Position numbers and translations under genes: made by a program. The notes under the pieces were generated by a model. The model ran no database searches. It saw nothing but the letters and a program-made list of their open reading frames with translations, and had not been told where the DNA came from. From contig JAWZSP010000002.1 of NCBI GenBank assembly GCA_034401135.1, forward strand, positions 5,394,001 to 5,458,000: a DNA stretch of 64,000 nucleotides, in the 5' to 3' direction. This DNA is from Volutella citrinella (taxonomy: Eukaryota; Ascomycota; Sordariomycetes; Hypocreales; Nectriaceae). Numbering within the stretch: position 1 is the first letter of the stretch; the number at the start of each line of letters is the position of its first letter. Below, piece after piece: positions 21,592 through 32,650 of the stretch.

Positions 21592-24240
21592 CTAGTATCC
21601 TTGCCTATTCGCTTCGTCTTCAAGCTCGGCTCCCAGATGGTGCTGATCCGCCAGAGTGTTGAGCGGAAAGCTCCAGATAAAGTCTGATCTGTCAAAATCT
21701 GCAAGGAAACTATCTATTTCATGGAACAAGTCATCGACATCATCAGTTTGCGCGGACATGTCGAAGCCAGAACCCTGCCAAGGCCCAAGACCAGACTCGT
21801 CAGCGTCCAAAGATACATGGATAGTCTCCTCTGTATCGCACGGAAGCACATTTGCATCACCACTTTTCAGTGAATCTGGATGAACTGAGAGGTTGCCATG
21901 CATCGCAGCTTGCGTGCGGGGACCAGTGGCTTGCCTCCGTGACAGTCTCGGCGCCTTGCAAGGCCCCGACTCCGCGTAGAGTCTCTGCATCGTCAGGTCA
22001 GCCAAGGAGCCGAAGCTCTCCTGCGCGCTCTTGACAGAAGGCCACCATTCGCCGCCAATGGCCAGAAGACTGGAACACGTCCGGAAGTTCTTTGATAGGT
22101 CCGAGGTCGACGCGTTCCGTCGCACAGTCGCTGACGTCCAGAAGGAGTAGATGAGAATAGCCCCCGTCGCAAAAACATTCTGCACGGTACGCCAGCCATG
22201 GTTGAGGCCGTGCAGCTCGTGCAGGGCTTGGTAATCGTGCAAGATGGAAGACGCGCTGTTGAAGCACGTCTGCAGTGACTCGTCACTCGGGGTTCTCAGC
22301 ATCTGGGATGGCTGAAAGAGCATAACCACCGTCGAATGATACCGGACCTTCAACTTGAGGTGCCAAGTGCGACGCTGTCGGTTATCTAGACCCGCAAGGC
22401 TTTGGACAGCTTCCGAGGTCCTCGCCCACCAGGCTTCCAGTCTGTCCTTCAACTTGGACTGCTGCGCTGGCGAATCGAGTATTGGAGAGAACCATTCTGG
22501 CATGGATGCTGGCAGGTGGTAGAAAAGCAGTTTGATGTCGGATACAATCCGATCGAGCTCCCACTGTGCGCTGGCGTATCGGGCTACGGCTGAGGAAAAT
22601 GGATGCCTCATTGAGTCTTGTGTAAGCCCAGACTGCGCATCCGGGCTAGGTAGCTCCACGTCAAACGATTCGTCTCTGAAGCCAAGAGGACGTCCTTGGA
22701 TGGATGAGACGGATCTGTCTTGATTAGCGACCCGTCATGCACAGGACAGCACAGGTTTCTCCTACCGATCGAGAGAGTATATAGTAAAGAAGGTGAAGCG
22801 CCGAATTTCTGCGGCGCCCTCATCACGTCCCGCTTGCTCCTCGCGGTGAAGGCCGATTTCAACGCAGTGAGCCAGCGCAACATGTACCAATGTCCACAGA
22901 TGGACATCCGAGGGAGTGAGCATGCCATGCACAATCAACATTACCAGGGCCTGGATGGAGCCTAGTGATATCTGGGAAAAGGCATCCTTGGCAAACAGTG
23001 TGGCTGCGCGGTAGTATCTTTCGGGTGGAAACTCATAGACCCTTGATCGTACCTTGATGATAGCACCAATGTTGAATACCATGAAGAGGATGAAAGCGAC
23101 GACTGGCATCGGGACAATGTCTCCTTCTGATCGGCCTGGGTTGACATCCTTGCCGTTCCATCTGAACGAGTTGAGCTGGCTTGGCCAGCCATGACAAAAC
23201 ACTTCATCTTGGTAGGCACACTGCGCACATAGGTAGAGGGCGTCTAGAGCGCTCAATAGTGCAGAGGGTTCCAGCACTGGGAAATCAGGATGCACCCACT
23301 GCACGTAGGTCTGTATCAACGCTAGGGCATCTTGTTTCCGAGGAAGCTCCTTCATAATGTCAACGTCGAGTCATCAGTCTCAATTGGATACGGCGTACCT
23401 GTTGGAGAAACGAACACAGATGGCGGCAATATTGTATAGATGGGCTGCGATGCTCATCATCGCCGTGTGCTGCGTGTACATCTAGTACGCTCGTCTCACC
23501 GCCTACGACAGGCGGAGAAGCACCGTGGCTAGAAGGTGTCGCCCCGACGAGATGCGTAAAGAGAAGGCCGCTACTTGAGCCGAGGTAGTGGCGCTGTGAA
23601 GAGTCGGAATTGAGCGAGAGCATGCCCAGGTTCAATGCGATGGAGTGAGCACGCTCGGGAAACGAGCCATCGGTTCCATCAGCAGCTGATGCCTCAGCTG
23701 GTCCTTCGGCCCGCCTTTTTAGTGATGCTTGCTGCGATGTTGAGAGACTCCTGTCCTGCGACCAACCGTCATCGTCACCATCCAGGCCGAGAGATGCGCT
23801 GGCATCGACGGACACATCAATGGGAGGGCCGGCCAACAGGTCAACATCAGGCAACCGGGTCCTCACAATATCTTCAAGCCACTGGATCCGGGCTCTGGCT
23901 GCGCTCGCAAAGCTACAGGCAGGTCAGTTTTGTGCGACTGTTCATTCACCCCTTTTCGCTTCACCCACTTCCGAGGGACGACGTGTCCTGCGTTCTGGCT
24001 GTCGACATCGACACACACTGCCCCGGCCTTGGCGCAGTTTGTGCAGGCGGGTACCTCGCCGTCACACTGTCTAGTGGTCAGTGAATCACAGTCGACCCAC
24101 CTGTTTCTGCCGCTGCAACTGACGTGGATGCGACACTTGAGCGGCACCTGGAGGGAGAGAAGGCTGACCTTGATCCGCCGGCTACGGCAGCGATGACAGG
24201 CCAAGCGGACTTTTTTGCTTGGTTTTGGCCGTGCTGACAT
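21592..24240 (-). CDS. Zn2Cys6 transcription factor with fungal-specific regulatory domain
   Basis: Five exons on the minus strand (24240-24169, 24066-23969, 23912-23399, 23349-22766, 22714-21592), 796 residues. Four introns of 102, 56, 49 and 51 nt keep the frame; the third uses a less usual AAG acceptor. The binuclear zinc cluster is split by intron 1: CHRCRSRRIK joins CDGEVPACTNCAKAGAVC. It is followed by the linker RIQWLEDIVRTRLPDVDL. The middle-homology domain is clear (QTYVQWVHPDFPVLEP, FFTIYSLDR, IQGRPLGFRDESFDVELP). It should bind CGG-type promoter sites in the nucleus. Its position, separated from the aconitase gene only by a MITE and running in the same direction as the citrate-carrier relic, makes it a candidate regulator of that group. 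MITE insertion downstream of its stop (about 120 bases) could affect its 3' end. Confidence 0.88.
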
Positions 24241-24463
24241 GTCAGACTCTGCCAAGGGCAACTCGAGAGGAGGGAAACCGGGGAAATGCGCTGGTGCTGG
24301 GATGTCGAACAGTCAAGGGAAGAAGTCTGCGGGGGTGGTGTGGGGTGGGGCATACAATTAATTGAGTTGGCCCAGACAGTACAATTTCTACTAGCTTCAA
24401 ACTGTACCACATCTTCACCTCGACTCTGTGCAGCAGCACGCCTGACATAAATACACATCCACA

Positions 24464-25425
24464 TCAAAGAGAGGCCAGTCCATCCTGCCTGTGCCAATCC
24501 ATCCTTGGAACCGCATTCACAACGTTCTGGTAGATGGAGAAGCTCAAGGCGCCAGAGACGCTGAGCCTGACGAGCCGCGGCGTCGTCCCAACCCAGAACC
24601 CAGGCACGCCCGACTTTGTCCAAATGACTGATATCGATCCGGCCAAGCTCCTCTTCTGGCCCTATGGTCCGAGTCTTTGCATTTCTGTCTTGAGCGTATC
24701 GAACGGCATCGTAACAAAGACGGTGACAACCCCGGCCAACGCTCCCGCGATGGCAGGACTCAGAGCGCCATAGCCAGCGCCAGCCAAAGTTGGCTGCAAC
24801 GAAGACAAGAATGCGTCGTAGCATGTGAACCTCACCAGCGCATTTGATGCTTGTTTCAAAGTCACCGGCAGCATCCCTTTGAACAGACTGCCCGGGCCGC
24901 CGTCTTGGAGGATGGAGCGGACGGCGTGTGTACTCGATTCGAACCGCCTTGGGCCTGCCTGGTCTTCAACCATCTTCGTCTTGAGATTCTCTCCGGTTGT
25001 CACGACCGTGACGCCCTCGACCACACCAGCGGCAACACCGGCCAGCATTGTCGTGACCTTGGTAGGTTTGCCGTCCGGGGTTTCCTAATTGAGTAGACTG
25101 CGGACGCTGTCAAAGACGAGGAATCGGACTCCGGATTTGGATGCATTTGAGATGCAGAAAGGAACAGAGCCAGTGTAAACAACACGTATGCCGTGCTCCC
25201 TAATACCCGAGGCCAAGATTTTCACCGAGGACATGGATTTTGGCATGAGTTGCTTGCGCGTCTTGACATATTCGGTTGGATACTATAGGGTAGTCAGAGT
25301 CAATGGGCCACTGTATTGATGTCGTCAGGCGTGGCGCTTACAGTAACTAGGGACTCAACCCCTCCTGCGACAGCTCCTGCTACTACAGACTGAAATGGGC
25401 TGGGGCTGTTTGTGCTGCCGGCCAT
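24464..25425 (-). pseudogene. Mitochondrial tricarboxylate (citrate) carrier, two in-frame stops
   Basis: Exon 1 at 25425-25342 (MAGSTNSPSPFQSVVAGAVA...) is joined by a clean 59-nt intron (GTAAGC...TATAG) to a long second exon that stays in one frame to 24464. Together they read as a Ctp1-type carrier of the mitochondrial solute-carrier family. Signature stretches are ESLVTYPTEYVKTRKQL, GLLAGVAAGV-like repeats with VTTGENLKTKMVED, LPVTLKQASNALVRF and TMPFDTLKTEMQRLG. This frame has TAG stops at 25087-25085 and 24664-24662, with clear homology continuing after each (ETPDGKPTKVTTML; VPGFWVGTTPRLVRLSVSGALSF). Both stops could be C-to-T changes in CAG, a context favoured by repeat-induced point mutation. 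The protein, if made, would export citrate/isocitrate from mitochondria. Assembly error is less likely for two substitutions. Confidence 0.78.
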
Positions 25426-25680
25426 GGTAAGGGTTGTTTTATGCTTGTGCATTCTTCTCCCCTTCATTTGCGGCAACCAATCCACCATATATGACCAACT
25501 CAGTCCAGTAACGCGTAACGCGCAATGGGGTTGGCTACCTTAACTTATTCATCTCCTCGAAGCCCTGAACAGCTCCCTGGTTGGCCCGGGTAACTCCAGC
25601 TGGCATCCAGCAAGGCCCGATCCTTTGCCACTGTGCGTTGCTCCGTCGGACTGTTCCAGGGGAGATGCACGGAACACTCC

Positions 25681-25763
25681 GTCGACACCACACGGAGCAG
25701 TCCGTCTAGGTTCTCCCCATGTCGACAACACCACCAGGAGCAGTCCGTCCAGGTTCTCACCGC
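25681..25763 (+). repeat. Two-copy tandem repeat, about 42 bp
   Basis: Units at 25681-25720 and 25721-25763 both begin GTCGACAMCAC and contain GGAGCAGTCCGTC followed by AGGTTCTC. It lies in the promoter region of the amidohydrolase gene; a further partial GTCGA unit follows. Confidence 0.5.
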
Positions 25764-26022
25764 GTCGATCCAGCTCCGTCTCCACCAAGGGACGACGCGC
25801 GATGCCGCCAGTCAGCGGACACATGGCGCGTGAGGTGATGTTGCTCATGGGGACCGAGCCGTTGTGCACCAACACCGGTCACAGATATATTCGCTCTGCG
25901 CACCGAGTTGAACAGTGACTTCCGCGCCCATGTACAATCGCTGCGCACTTTCCTAGTAGTCTTCATCCTGAGCACCCTGCTTCTGCCACTGCTTCTGCTA
26001 CCTGCTACTCCAACACACGAAA

Positions 26023-27022
26023 ATGGCTCCTTCAGCGGCCATCGACCCAACCCCCCAACATCAGATATGGGATACGCACCACCACATCTTTGATCGTGAG
26101 CGCCAACGCCTCGAGGCCCCCAATTTCATTTAACTTGGAAGCTAACCAGCCGCGTCCAGCCGAAGCATTTCCCTACCATCAAGATCGGCACCTCACACCC
26201 CCGGCAGCAACTGTGCCAGAGTTCAAAGCCTTCATGAAAAAGCTGGGAATCACAAACTCTGTTCTCACACATGGCCTATCATATGGAAATGACTGCGCGT
26301 CTCTCAAGGCATTCGTGCCTCAGTTGGGCAACGCAAACACCCGCGCAATTGGCGTCATTGACCCAGAGACAACAACCGATCAAGACATGCTCGCGATGCA
26401 CGCTGCCGGCACACGGGGCCTGAGAGTCAATCTTTACACATATGGGGCAATGGAGGATGTTGAACTCCAGAAGAAAGCAATCTCGGCCCACCTCGATCGA
26501 ATTACTAGGCTCTCACTTCCTTGGAGCCTTACCATGACCACTATCCGCACAGAATTCTGGTCAGAGCTTGAACCGTTCGTCATTGAGAAAATGGCTGGTA
26601 CTGGCGTGGCATTAATAACGGACCACTTTGGACTCTTAAAGGCGGGCAGCATGCTGCCAGAAGAGTACGCAAACGACCCCACCAAGCAGCCTGGATACGA
26701 GCCTCTCATGAGACTGGTCAGGCAGGGACATCTCTACGTCAAGCTCAGCGCCCCATATCGCATTAGCGAACAGAGCCCCCGGTATGAAGATGTCGAGGTC
26801 CTTGTTCGGGCGTTTGTGGATGCCAACAAGGAGCGTGTGCTCTTTGGCAGCGACTGGCCACACACGCCGCGGATGAAGGTCCGAACGCGCGAGGAGACGC
26901 TGAAGGAGGCGCCGTACTTGGAGGTGGATGATGCTGCCTGGGTGCAAAGCCTCAAGAGTTGGCTGTCTGACGAGGAGTGGAGTCTTTTGATGTTTTTGAA
27001 TCCGTCTCGGCTGTTCCAATAA
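26023..27022 (+). CDS. Amidohydrolase-2 family metal-dependent hydrolase (TIM barrel)
   Basis: Two exons, 26023-26095 and 26160-27022, 311 residues. The 64-nt intron has GTGAGC, GCTAACC and CCAG. The N-terminal IWDTHHHIFDP carries the HxH metal ligands, and the C-terminal VLFGSDWPHTP carries the catalytic Asp of the amidohydrolase fold. PFVIEKM...LITDHFG and HLYVKLSAPYR are the usual barrel strands of PF04909 members. Relatives hydrolyse lactones and pyrones, such as 2-pyrone-4,6-dicarboxylate lactonase (whose product chemistry is tricarboxylic acids), or decarboxylate aromatic acids. The substrate here is unknown. No signal peptide, so cytosolic. The neighbouring citrate-carrier relic and aconitase make a lactone of a polycarboxylic acid an attractive but unproven substrate. 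Confidence 0.85.
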
Positions 27023-28161
27023 GAAGACCGGTTCCGGTGACTGGGTGAGCAATATGGTGGTGTATAGGATGGAAGGATTGTTGTGACTGTTCATGGCCTG
27101 TTGAAAGGCGAAAATGTGGGCGCGTTGGCTATCACTAGCATGGACATGAATGTCTAGCGACTTTTTGCAGCGCGACCTGCTTAAAGCCTCAAGTTTGGGG
27201 ACACTGAAAGGGAATAATAAAGAAGGAAGAATGTCAGCAAGAACTCGTGCCCCCGACTCTCGATGCTAGTGCTTGGACGGGCCGCGACCAAGCCCAACTA
27301 CCCCCGGCGTCGTGAAAGGACAGCCGTAGCCTGGGACTTCATAGTTGACTTGGCCCTTGAGATCTTCGAACAGCAGGGTTGAAGGAAGAGCGCCGCGATG
27401 TGCGATGCAGGCCCCTGCCTTTCTCGGAGCCCACGTTACTAGCCACAAGAGCCGTGACAGTCCTCCTGCCTGGACGGCGGATACTTGGCACTGACCCTTG
27501 CGTCTTCCATGGGAAGCGGTGAAATGATGTGAGAAGCGAGGTGTGGAAAAGATGGCCCTCGCCGTCCTGGTCGTGGACATGCTTGCGATTCGCAGCGTCT
27601 GCATCGTTGCCTTTGCGGGTAGGCATCATGGATATCCGCTCATGTAGGCTCTTTCAATGAGATGAGATTGACCAAGACTGCAGAGATTACATACCGGTCC
27701 GACAACCACAGAGGCAACCACCGGCCTGGTAGACTGCGTGGCCAACAACATGATGGCAGGAACAAATAAACAAACAGCAACAACCAAGGCTTGGGGTGCT
27801 TGCTGTGCGCCGTACACGCATCCCGCCACTTTGCTGGAGATGACTTCCCTGGCTGCCACACACAGGCCAAGGCTGAAATGTTCATCCAGTGGGACAATAT
27901 GTTCAGGGGCTGCCGCTTTGTCCAGCTGTACGGACGGCCGAAATTATAGCGATTGATATAAACTCATCTTGACAAACAAGTAATGCATGTAATTTGTACA
28001 GTGATTCAGCGTCAGGGCACTGTGCACTAGCGCAGGTCCCGACAGTAGGGGCATTTTCTTCTCAGCACTGTCAGTCTACCCCGCCCTGTCCCGATTAATG
28101 TCCCGGCCTTCCGTCCTGCCTTGCACCCTCGCGCCTCCTGCTGCCATCGCACCCTGTGATA
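27023..28161. other. Intergenic, weak minus-strand frames only
   Basis: Minus-strand frames at 27266-27897 include a hydrophobic stretch (ALVVAVCLFVPAIMLLAT) and a possible donor GTATGT near 27695. I could not build a spliced model with a start codon and consistent frame, so no gene is called. Confidence 0.4.
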
Positions 28162-30358
28162 ATGAACGCTGCAAAGCCGCGACACACCAAGTCTAGGAAC
28201 GGATGTCTTCGATGCAAGACGAAAAAGGTGAGTGTCGGTCGCGTTCCCATTCCGTGTCAGACCCTAACCGCCTCAGACGAAATGCGACGAGCGGCGGCCA
28301 GCCTGCGCGAGATGCGAGGACAGAGGCTTCCAGTGTCCCGGCTACGGCCCCGGTTTCCGTTGGTCCAATAAACATCAGATGCGACCGCAGGCAAGGAATT
28401 CTGCTGGGACGCGTGTGCAGCAGCCAGGTGCCGACGTAGTAGGTGAGGTCGCATCACCTCTGCGCAATTCGTCCGCCGCCGCCGACGAGCAAGACGTTCA
28501 ACAGATGGACTCGTCCTGGATTGGCTACCCATTGCAGTGGCCTTCGTCATGGCCTGGATCCCAATCGCAATGGGACCTTTTCATGCCACAGGACACGATG
28601 CTGATGCTTGACCCGCAACAACTCGAACAGTCTGCTGCTGGCGAGGTGCGTCCTCACGAGGAGCACCCTCCTCCTCATCTCAGTAATAGCAACCCTTTGG
28701 CCCTCTTCACGGGGGCCGCCGACGTCGACCTCGCGAGCGCGGCCTGGACCATGGATAGTGACTCGTCGTCACTGGCGACAACTTCCAAGGGAGGCCCCCA
28801 ACAGAGACAGATTAACCAAGATACCACACTCGTCGTGGCCGAGTCGAATACCACCGTAAGTCCCTTCTCTGTCAGCGAGGGCCAAGTCGACGCCGTCCAA
28901 TCGACCGCCTCGACTACTACTTCCACTACTGGCGTCAGCGTGCTGTTCCCAGGCTCCCCAGCGGAGATCTTCAACATCCCTACCGCCTTATCCGAGTACT
29001 TCTTCCGCGACGTCATCGGCCTCTACTGCCTCTGGGACGGCAAGTCAAACGTCTTGCGCAACTTCATCGACTCCATGTGGCAGTCCTCGGGCGCCCTGCA
29101 CCACACGGTGCAGAGCATGGCAGCTGCTTGTCTCTCCGACGACTTCCCTCACCTCCGGTCCGTGGCCCGGTCAGAGCATGCCCAGGCGCTCGAGCTGCTT
29201 CGCCACGACCAAGCCCAAGGCCAAGGCCATGTGCGGCTTTCAACCGCTTCCAAAGAGGCTCGCTTGCTTGCCACCGGGCTGCTCGGCCATACCGCGAGCT
29301 GGTTCGCGCCCCAGAATCTCGCCACAGACTTGTTCAGGGCTAGCTACCACATGTTGAGGGATATATCTGCCGAACAAGCGACGCCAGACCTGACCCTTTC
29401 CTTCTTGAGGGACGACTTGGACTACTGGGCCATGCTGCTCGTCTATTTGACCGACAGCCATCAGCTGGGCGGCGACTACCGCCGTGCTGATGACTCCTCC
29501 CCCTACTCCGCGGGCTACGGCCCCCAGCCATGTCAGAGCCCCGGCGCATTGGTAGAGCCTCACCCGTTCACAGGCGTCTCCCAAGAGATGGTCCGAGTCC
29601 TCATCGACACTGGCATCCTCATCTTCCAGCACCGCAAGCACCTATCCACTATGCGGTTCGTGACCGAGAACGACCTCGACATCTTGAGAATCGCCCTCCG
29701 AACCGCCCTCCGAGAAGCTCGCCGCCTAGAGCGCGTCCTCCTCGCCCACCGCACCCCCGACCTCGCCCGTTTCAGGGACCCCGGCGACCCGAAAACGCCC
29801 CTCCGACACCTCGAGCTCATCGACGAGGCCTTTCGCTGCACCGGCCTCCTCCAGCTTTATCGCGTCTTCCCTGATCTCCTGGCCGACCGGTACGCCCCCT
29901 GGGAAGCAGACAAGTTGCTGCGTCCTGTGCCGTCCGATCGGGAGCCGTCGCCACAGGAGCGCCAGACTTGGCTTACCAAGCTAGCGTTACATATCCTCGC
30001 TATACTAGCCGACATTCCGTTTGAGTCGCGCACGCGTAGCGTACAGCCATTCATCATGGTCGCCGCGGCGAGCGAGCTACGACGCGACACCCAATGCCTA
30101 TCTCAACAACAGGAGCGCAATGATTCCGGTAATGCCCTTGGAGAGGTTCGGATTGATGACATGTCCATCGAGGTTACCCGAGCGAGAAAGCTCGTCATGT
30201 CCCGTCACGCCGCGTACGCGCACATCTTGCCGTTTCGCAAGGTCCGCGTCATCAATGAGCTCATCAACAGCATCTGGTCCGCCATGGATGCCGGCCAACA
30301 GGATGTGTACTGGGTGGACGTTGCCTACGAGAAGAATCTGGGCACCATGATGGGATGA
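28162..30358 (+). CDS. Zn2Cys6 transcription factor, Fungal_trans_2 type
   Basis: Two exons, 28162-28227 and 28277-30358, 715 residues. The 49-nt intron (GTGAGT, CCTAACC, TCAG) falls inside the zinc cluster: GCLRCKTKK joins TKCDERRPACARCEDRGFQCPGYG. The tail GPGFRWSNKHQ after the sixth cysteine, the Thr/Ser/Gln-rich linker (residues 60-240) and the helical C-terminal domain (ALSEYFFRDVIGLYCLWDG; ALLRxxRxx; LLQLYRVFPDLL) fit the family that includes Acr-2/Pro1-like regulators. It is nuclear and DNA-binding by family. The gene is convergent with the FAD oxidase gene, only 51 bases apart stop to stop, and about 1.1 kb from the amidohydrolase gene, so it could serve either neighbouring group. Confidence 0.87.
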
Positions 30359-30409
30359 TGCATGTTTCTCTAGAGTATTGTAATAGTATTGTACGGTACG
30401 CACTGAATA

Positions 30410-31984
30410 TTACAGCTTGGCCTCCTTAGGAGCTCCCGGGCGCGCGAGCTCGGCAAAATTCAAGACCGCCTTCTCCGTTGTCAGCTGCTCCCGCAGCCGA
30501 TCTTCAGTCAGCATGAAGGCCTGCGGGAACCAGTCGCTCACGTCCTCGCCCAGCAGCATGTTGACCAGCGCTCGACCCGTCAGCCAGCACTTATCCATCC
30601 CGTAGCCGTTAAACCCCGCCGCGATCCACTGGCCGTCATCGTCTCCGGAGCCCGTTACAGAAGACGGGATTTGGCCAACAATAGGGAGCTCGTCGGCCGT
30701 GTGGCCCTGTATACCGCTCCAAATTGCCTCGATTTCCGACCTTGTTTCCGAGCCCCAGCCCTCGAGGAACATTCTTGGAAGTACAGCAGAGAGAACCTGG
30801 CGCGTTTTATCCGGCACCTCCGTGTCGTCCGCCGTGAGTACGTCTCGGATGTATGCCGTTTCATTCCCAATCCAGATCCGCCCTGTTAATGCGTTCTGCT
30901 GCAGATAAAACAGCCCCGGGTCGTAAAGACCCGTCTCGTAATCTAGCGTCGACTTTTGAGCAAGACTCCAGGACCGCGATCCGCCTTGATTCTTAAGCTC
31001 TGGGCCGGGCTTCTGTACTGTCATGGTACCCCTGAAGGGATATATGCCGCCTGCGAGCCTGGGTAAAAGGTGGGCTGCATGCGCATTGGTACAGTGGATG
31101 ACCTTTGCTGCGCGGATAGCGCCGCGCGGTGTTCTTATAAGGTAGGGATAGTCACGGTCCTCCTCTGGAGAGAATTTGACCTGTTGGACTGGGGTATTGG
31201 CCTCGATAGAGAGACGGTCGGGGTGCTTCTTGAGGAGACGCTCGTAGAGTCCCGTTAGCAGACGATAAGGCCATATTGCGCCGGCTTCATGCTCTATCGC
31301 CCCTGAGACGTCCTTGATATTCCATCTCTGTGGCAAAGAAGAAGAAACAGAGTTAGATTCTGCAGTTCGAGACATGGTGTCATTCTTGAAGGACGTTGAA
31401 CTCACCTCGGCGACGTCCTCCTTCTCAATGATGCGGTGATAGCTGCTGTATTCAGGGACCGCCTTCTGGAAATCTAGGACAGACTGCCTCGCCACCTCCC
31501 AGGTCTCGTCATCTGCAACAGACATGACCTTGAGCACATTGCGGATCTGGCAAGCCTCCTGTAGCTCAGAGTCCAGGCCCCTAACCATCTTCATAATATG
31601 CTCAATATTGAGGATACTGAAGCGAGTGATTTGCTTAGCCGCCTCAATGCCATGTTGTTTAGCCAAGGGGCCAAAGGTATGTCCCGATGCTGTGACAAGG
31701 TGTCCGCCATTACGACCCGTCGCGCCGCTGACAAGGGTTCGTGCCTCCAAAACTGTAACGCGGGCGCCGTGGGCGGCTTCATGGTCGAGGAGTGCCTTTG
31801 TGACGCTGCAGCCGGTAATGCCGGACCCGATGACGGCAAATTCGGTACGCTGGGGCAGTGTGGCCGACTGGATGGATGCTATTGGGTGAGCTGGAACTTG
31901 CCAGGCTGAGGTGGTTGGCTTCTCACGAGGAAGCCCTGGGTCCTTTGAGATTGCCTCTGAGATATTCTCCAGGAGTCTCGACAT
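30410..31984 (-). CDS. FAD-dependent amine/amino-acid oxidase of the DAO superfamily, peroxisomal signal
   Basis: Two exons (31984-31406 and 31327-30410), 498 residues. The 78-nt intron (GTGAGT, TCTAAC, CCACAG) is a multiple of three and free of stops, so an automatic reading would translate through it; removing it restores the conserved join VAE to RWNIKDVSGA. The FAD-binding fold is seen in FAVIGSGITGCSVTKALL and VLEARTLVSGATGRNGGH, and the C-terminal block IWSGIQGHTADELPIVG and WIAAGFNGYGMDKCWLTG closes the fold. Relatives include gamma-glutamylputrescine oxidoreductase and sarcosine/D-amino-acid oxidases, which oxidise a secondary or primary amine and release peroxide. The protein ends in AKL, a good type 1 peroxisomal signal. 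The exact substrate is unknown. Confidence 0.88.
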   Translation of the reverse strand: MSRLLENISEAISKDPGLPREKPTTSAWQVPAHPIASIQSATLPQRTEFAVIGSGITGCSVTKALLDHEAAHGARVTVLEARTLVSGATGRNGGHLVTASGHTFGPLAKQHGIEAAKQITRFSILNIEHIMKMVRGLDSELQEACQIRNVLKVMSVADDETWEVARQSVLDFQKAVPEYSSYHRIIEKEDVAEVSSTSFKNDTMSRTAESNSVSSSLPQRWNIKDVSGAIEHEAGAIWPYRLLTGLYERLLKKHPDRLSIEANTPVQQVKFSPEEDRDYPYLIRTPRGAIRAAKVIHCTNAHAAHLLPRLAGGIYPFRGTMTVQKPGPELKNQGGSRSWSLAQKSTLDYETGLYDPGLFYLQQNALTGRIWIGNETAYIRDVLTADDTEVPDKTRQVLSAVLPRMFLEGWGSETRSEIEAIWSGIQGHTADELPIVGQIPSSVTGSGDDDGQWIAAGFNGYGMDKCWLTGRALVNMLLGEDVSDWFPQAFMLTEDRLREQLTTEKAVLNFAELARPGAPKEAKL

Positions 31985-32320
31985 TGCGGGGTCTACATTG
32001 CAATCAGAGTCTTGGTCTTTCGCTCATTCTGGTCTTTATGCTTTGGAACTTACTAAATTGTCCTCGATGCTGCCAGCTCATTTTGTTGTTGTTCGCGCTA
32101 CTCCTCGCGGCCATGTCCGAATCCATCTTGGCTTTCGGGGACGGATCGACCAATGGATCCAATATCTTATCAGTTCGTCAGGTGAATCTAGCTTTTAATA
32201 GGGGACGTCCAAGATATTGGGAACTAACTGTCCACCAATAGATGTCAGGACTCGGAAGTCATGCCGTTTGTAGTGGCCGAGACCGAGCCTCAAAAATGCA
32301 ACAACAATTCGGAATCGATT

Positions 32321-32473
32321 TCCCCTTTTGGCATTGTGCTGCGAAGAGACCCGCATATTCCAATCCGAGTCCGAAACCTTCCAGCCCGACTGCAAGCTCA
32401 ATCTACCCTTTCCCAATTTGGCAATGCGCTAAGCGATGGCCCGCGTTTTCCAATCCCATCTCCGGACCTTTCC
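32321..32473 (+). repeat. Two-unit tandem repeat with 90-bp period
   Basis: Unit 32321-32383 and unit 32411-32473 align without gaps at exactly 90-base offset (TCCCMWTTTGGCAWTGYGCT start, then CCCGC-T-TTCCAATCC). Identity is about 70 percent by eye. It lies in the untranslated space upstream of the FAD oxidase gene. Confidence 0.45.
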
Positions 32474-32650
32474 GCTCATTCTACCTTCCCTTTTCACTCT
32501 CTCGTTGACACAAATTCACAATCTCAACAGAGGGTCGCCGCCCTGGTCATCTTCCTCAGAGTCAATCGGATATGTCGGCAAAGAGTAGAGAGGTTTGCCA
32601 AACTTGCATCTTCTGTCATTGTGGATAAACCTTGGCGGAGGGGAGAGGTC

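Noticed and set aside
15696..27022. Itaconate biosynthesis cluster
   Set aside because: The transporter, carrier and regulator would fit, but there is no cis-aconitate decarboxylase or aconitate isomerase gene in the window, and the carrier is broken.
27266..27897. Possible spliced minus-strand gene with a hydrophobic segment
   Set aside because: I could not find a start codon plus introns giving a consistent frame, and no family is recognisable.
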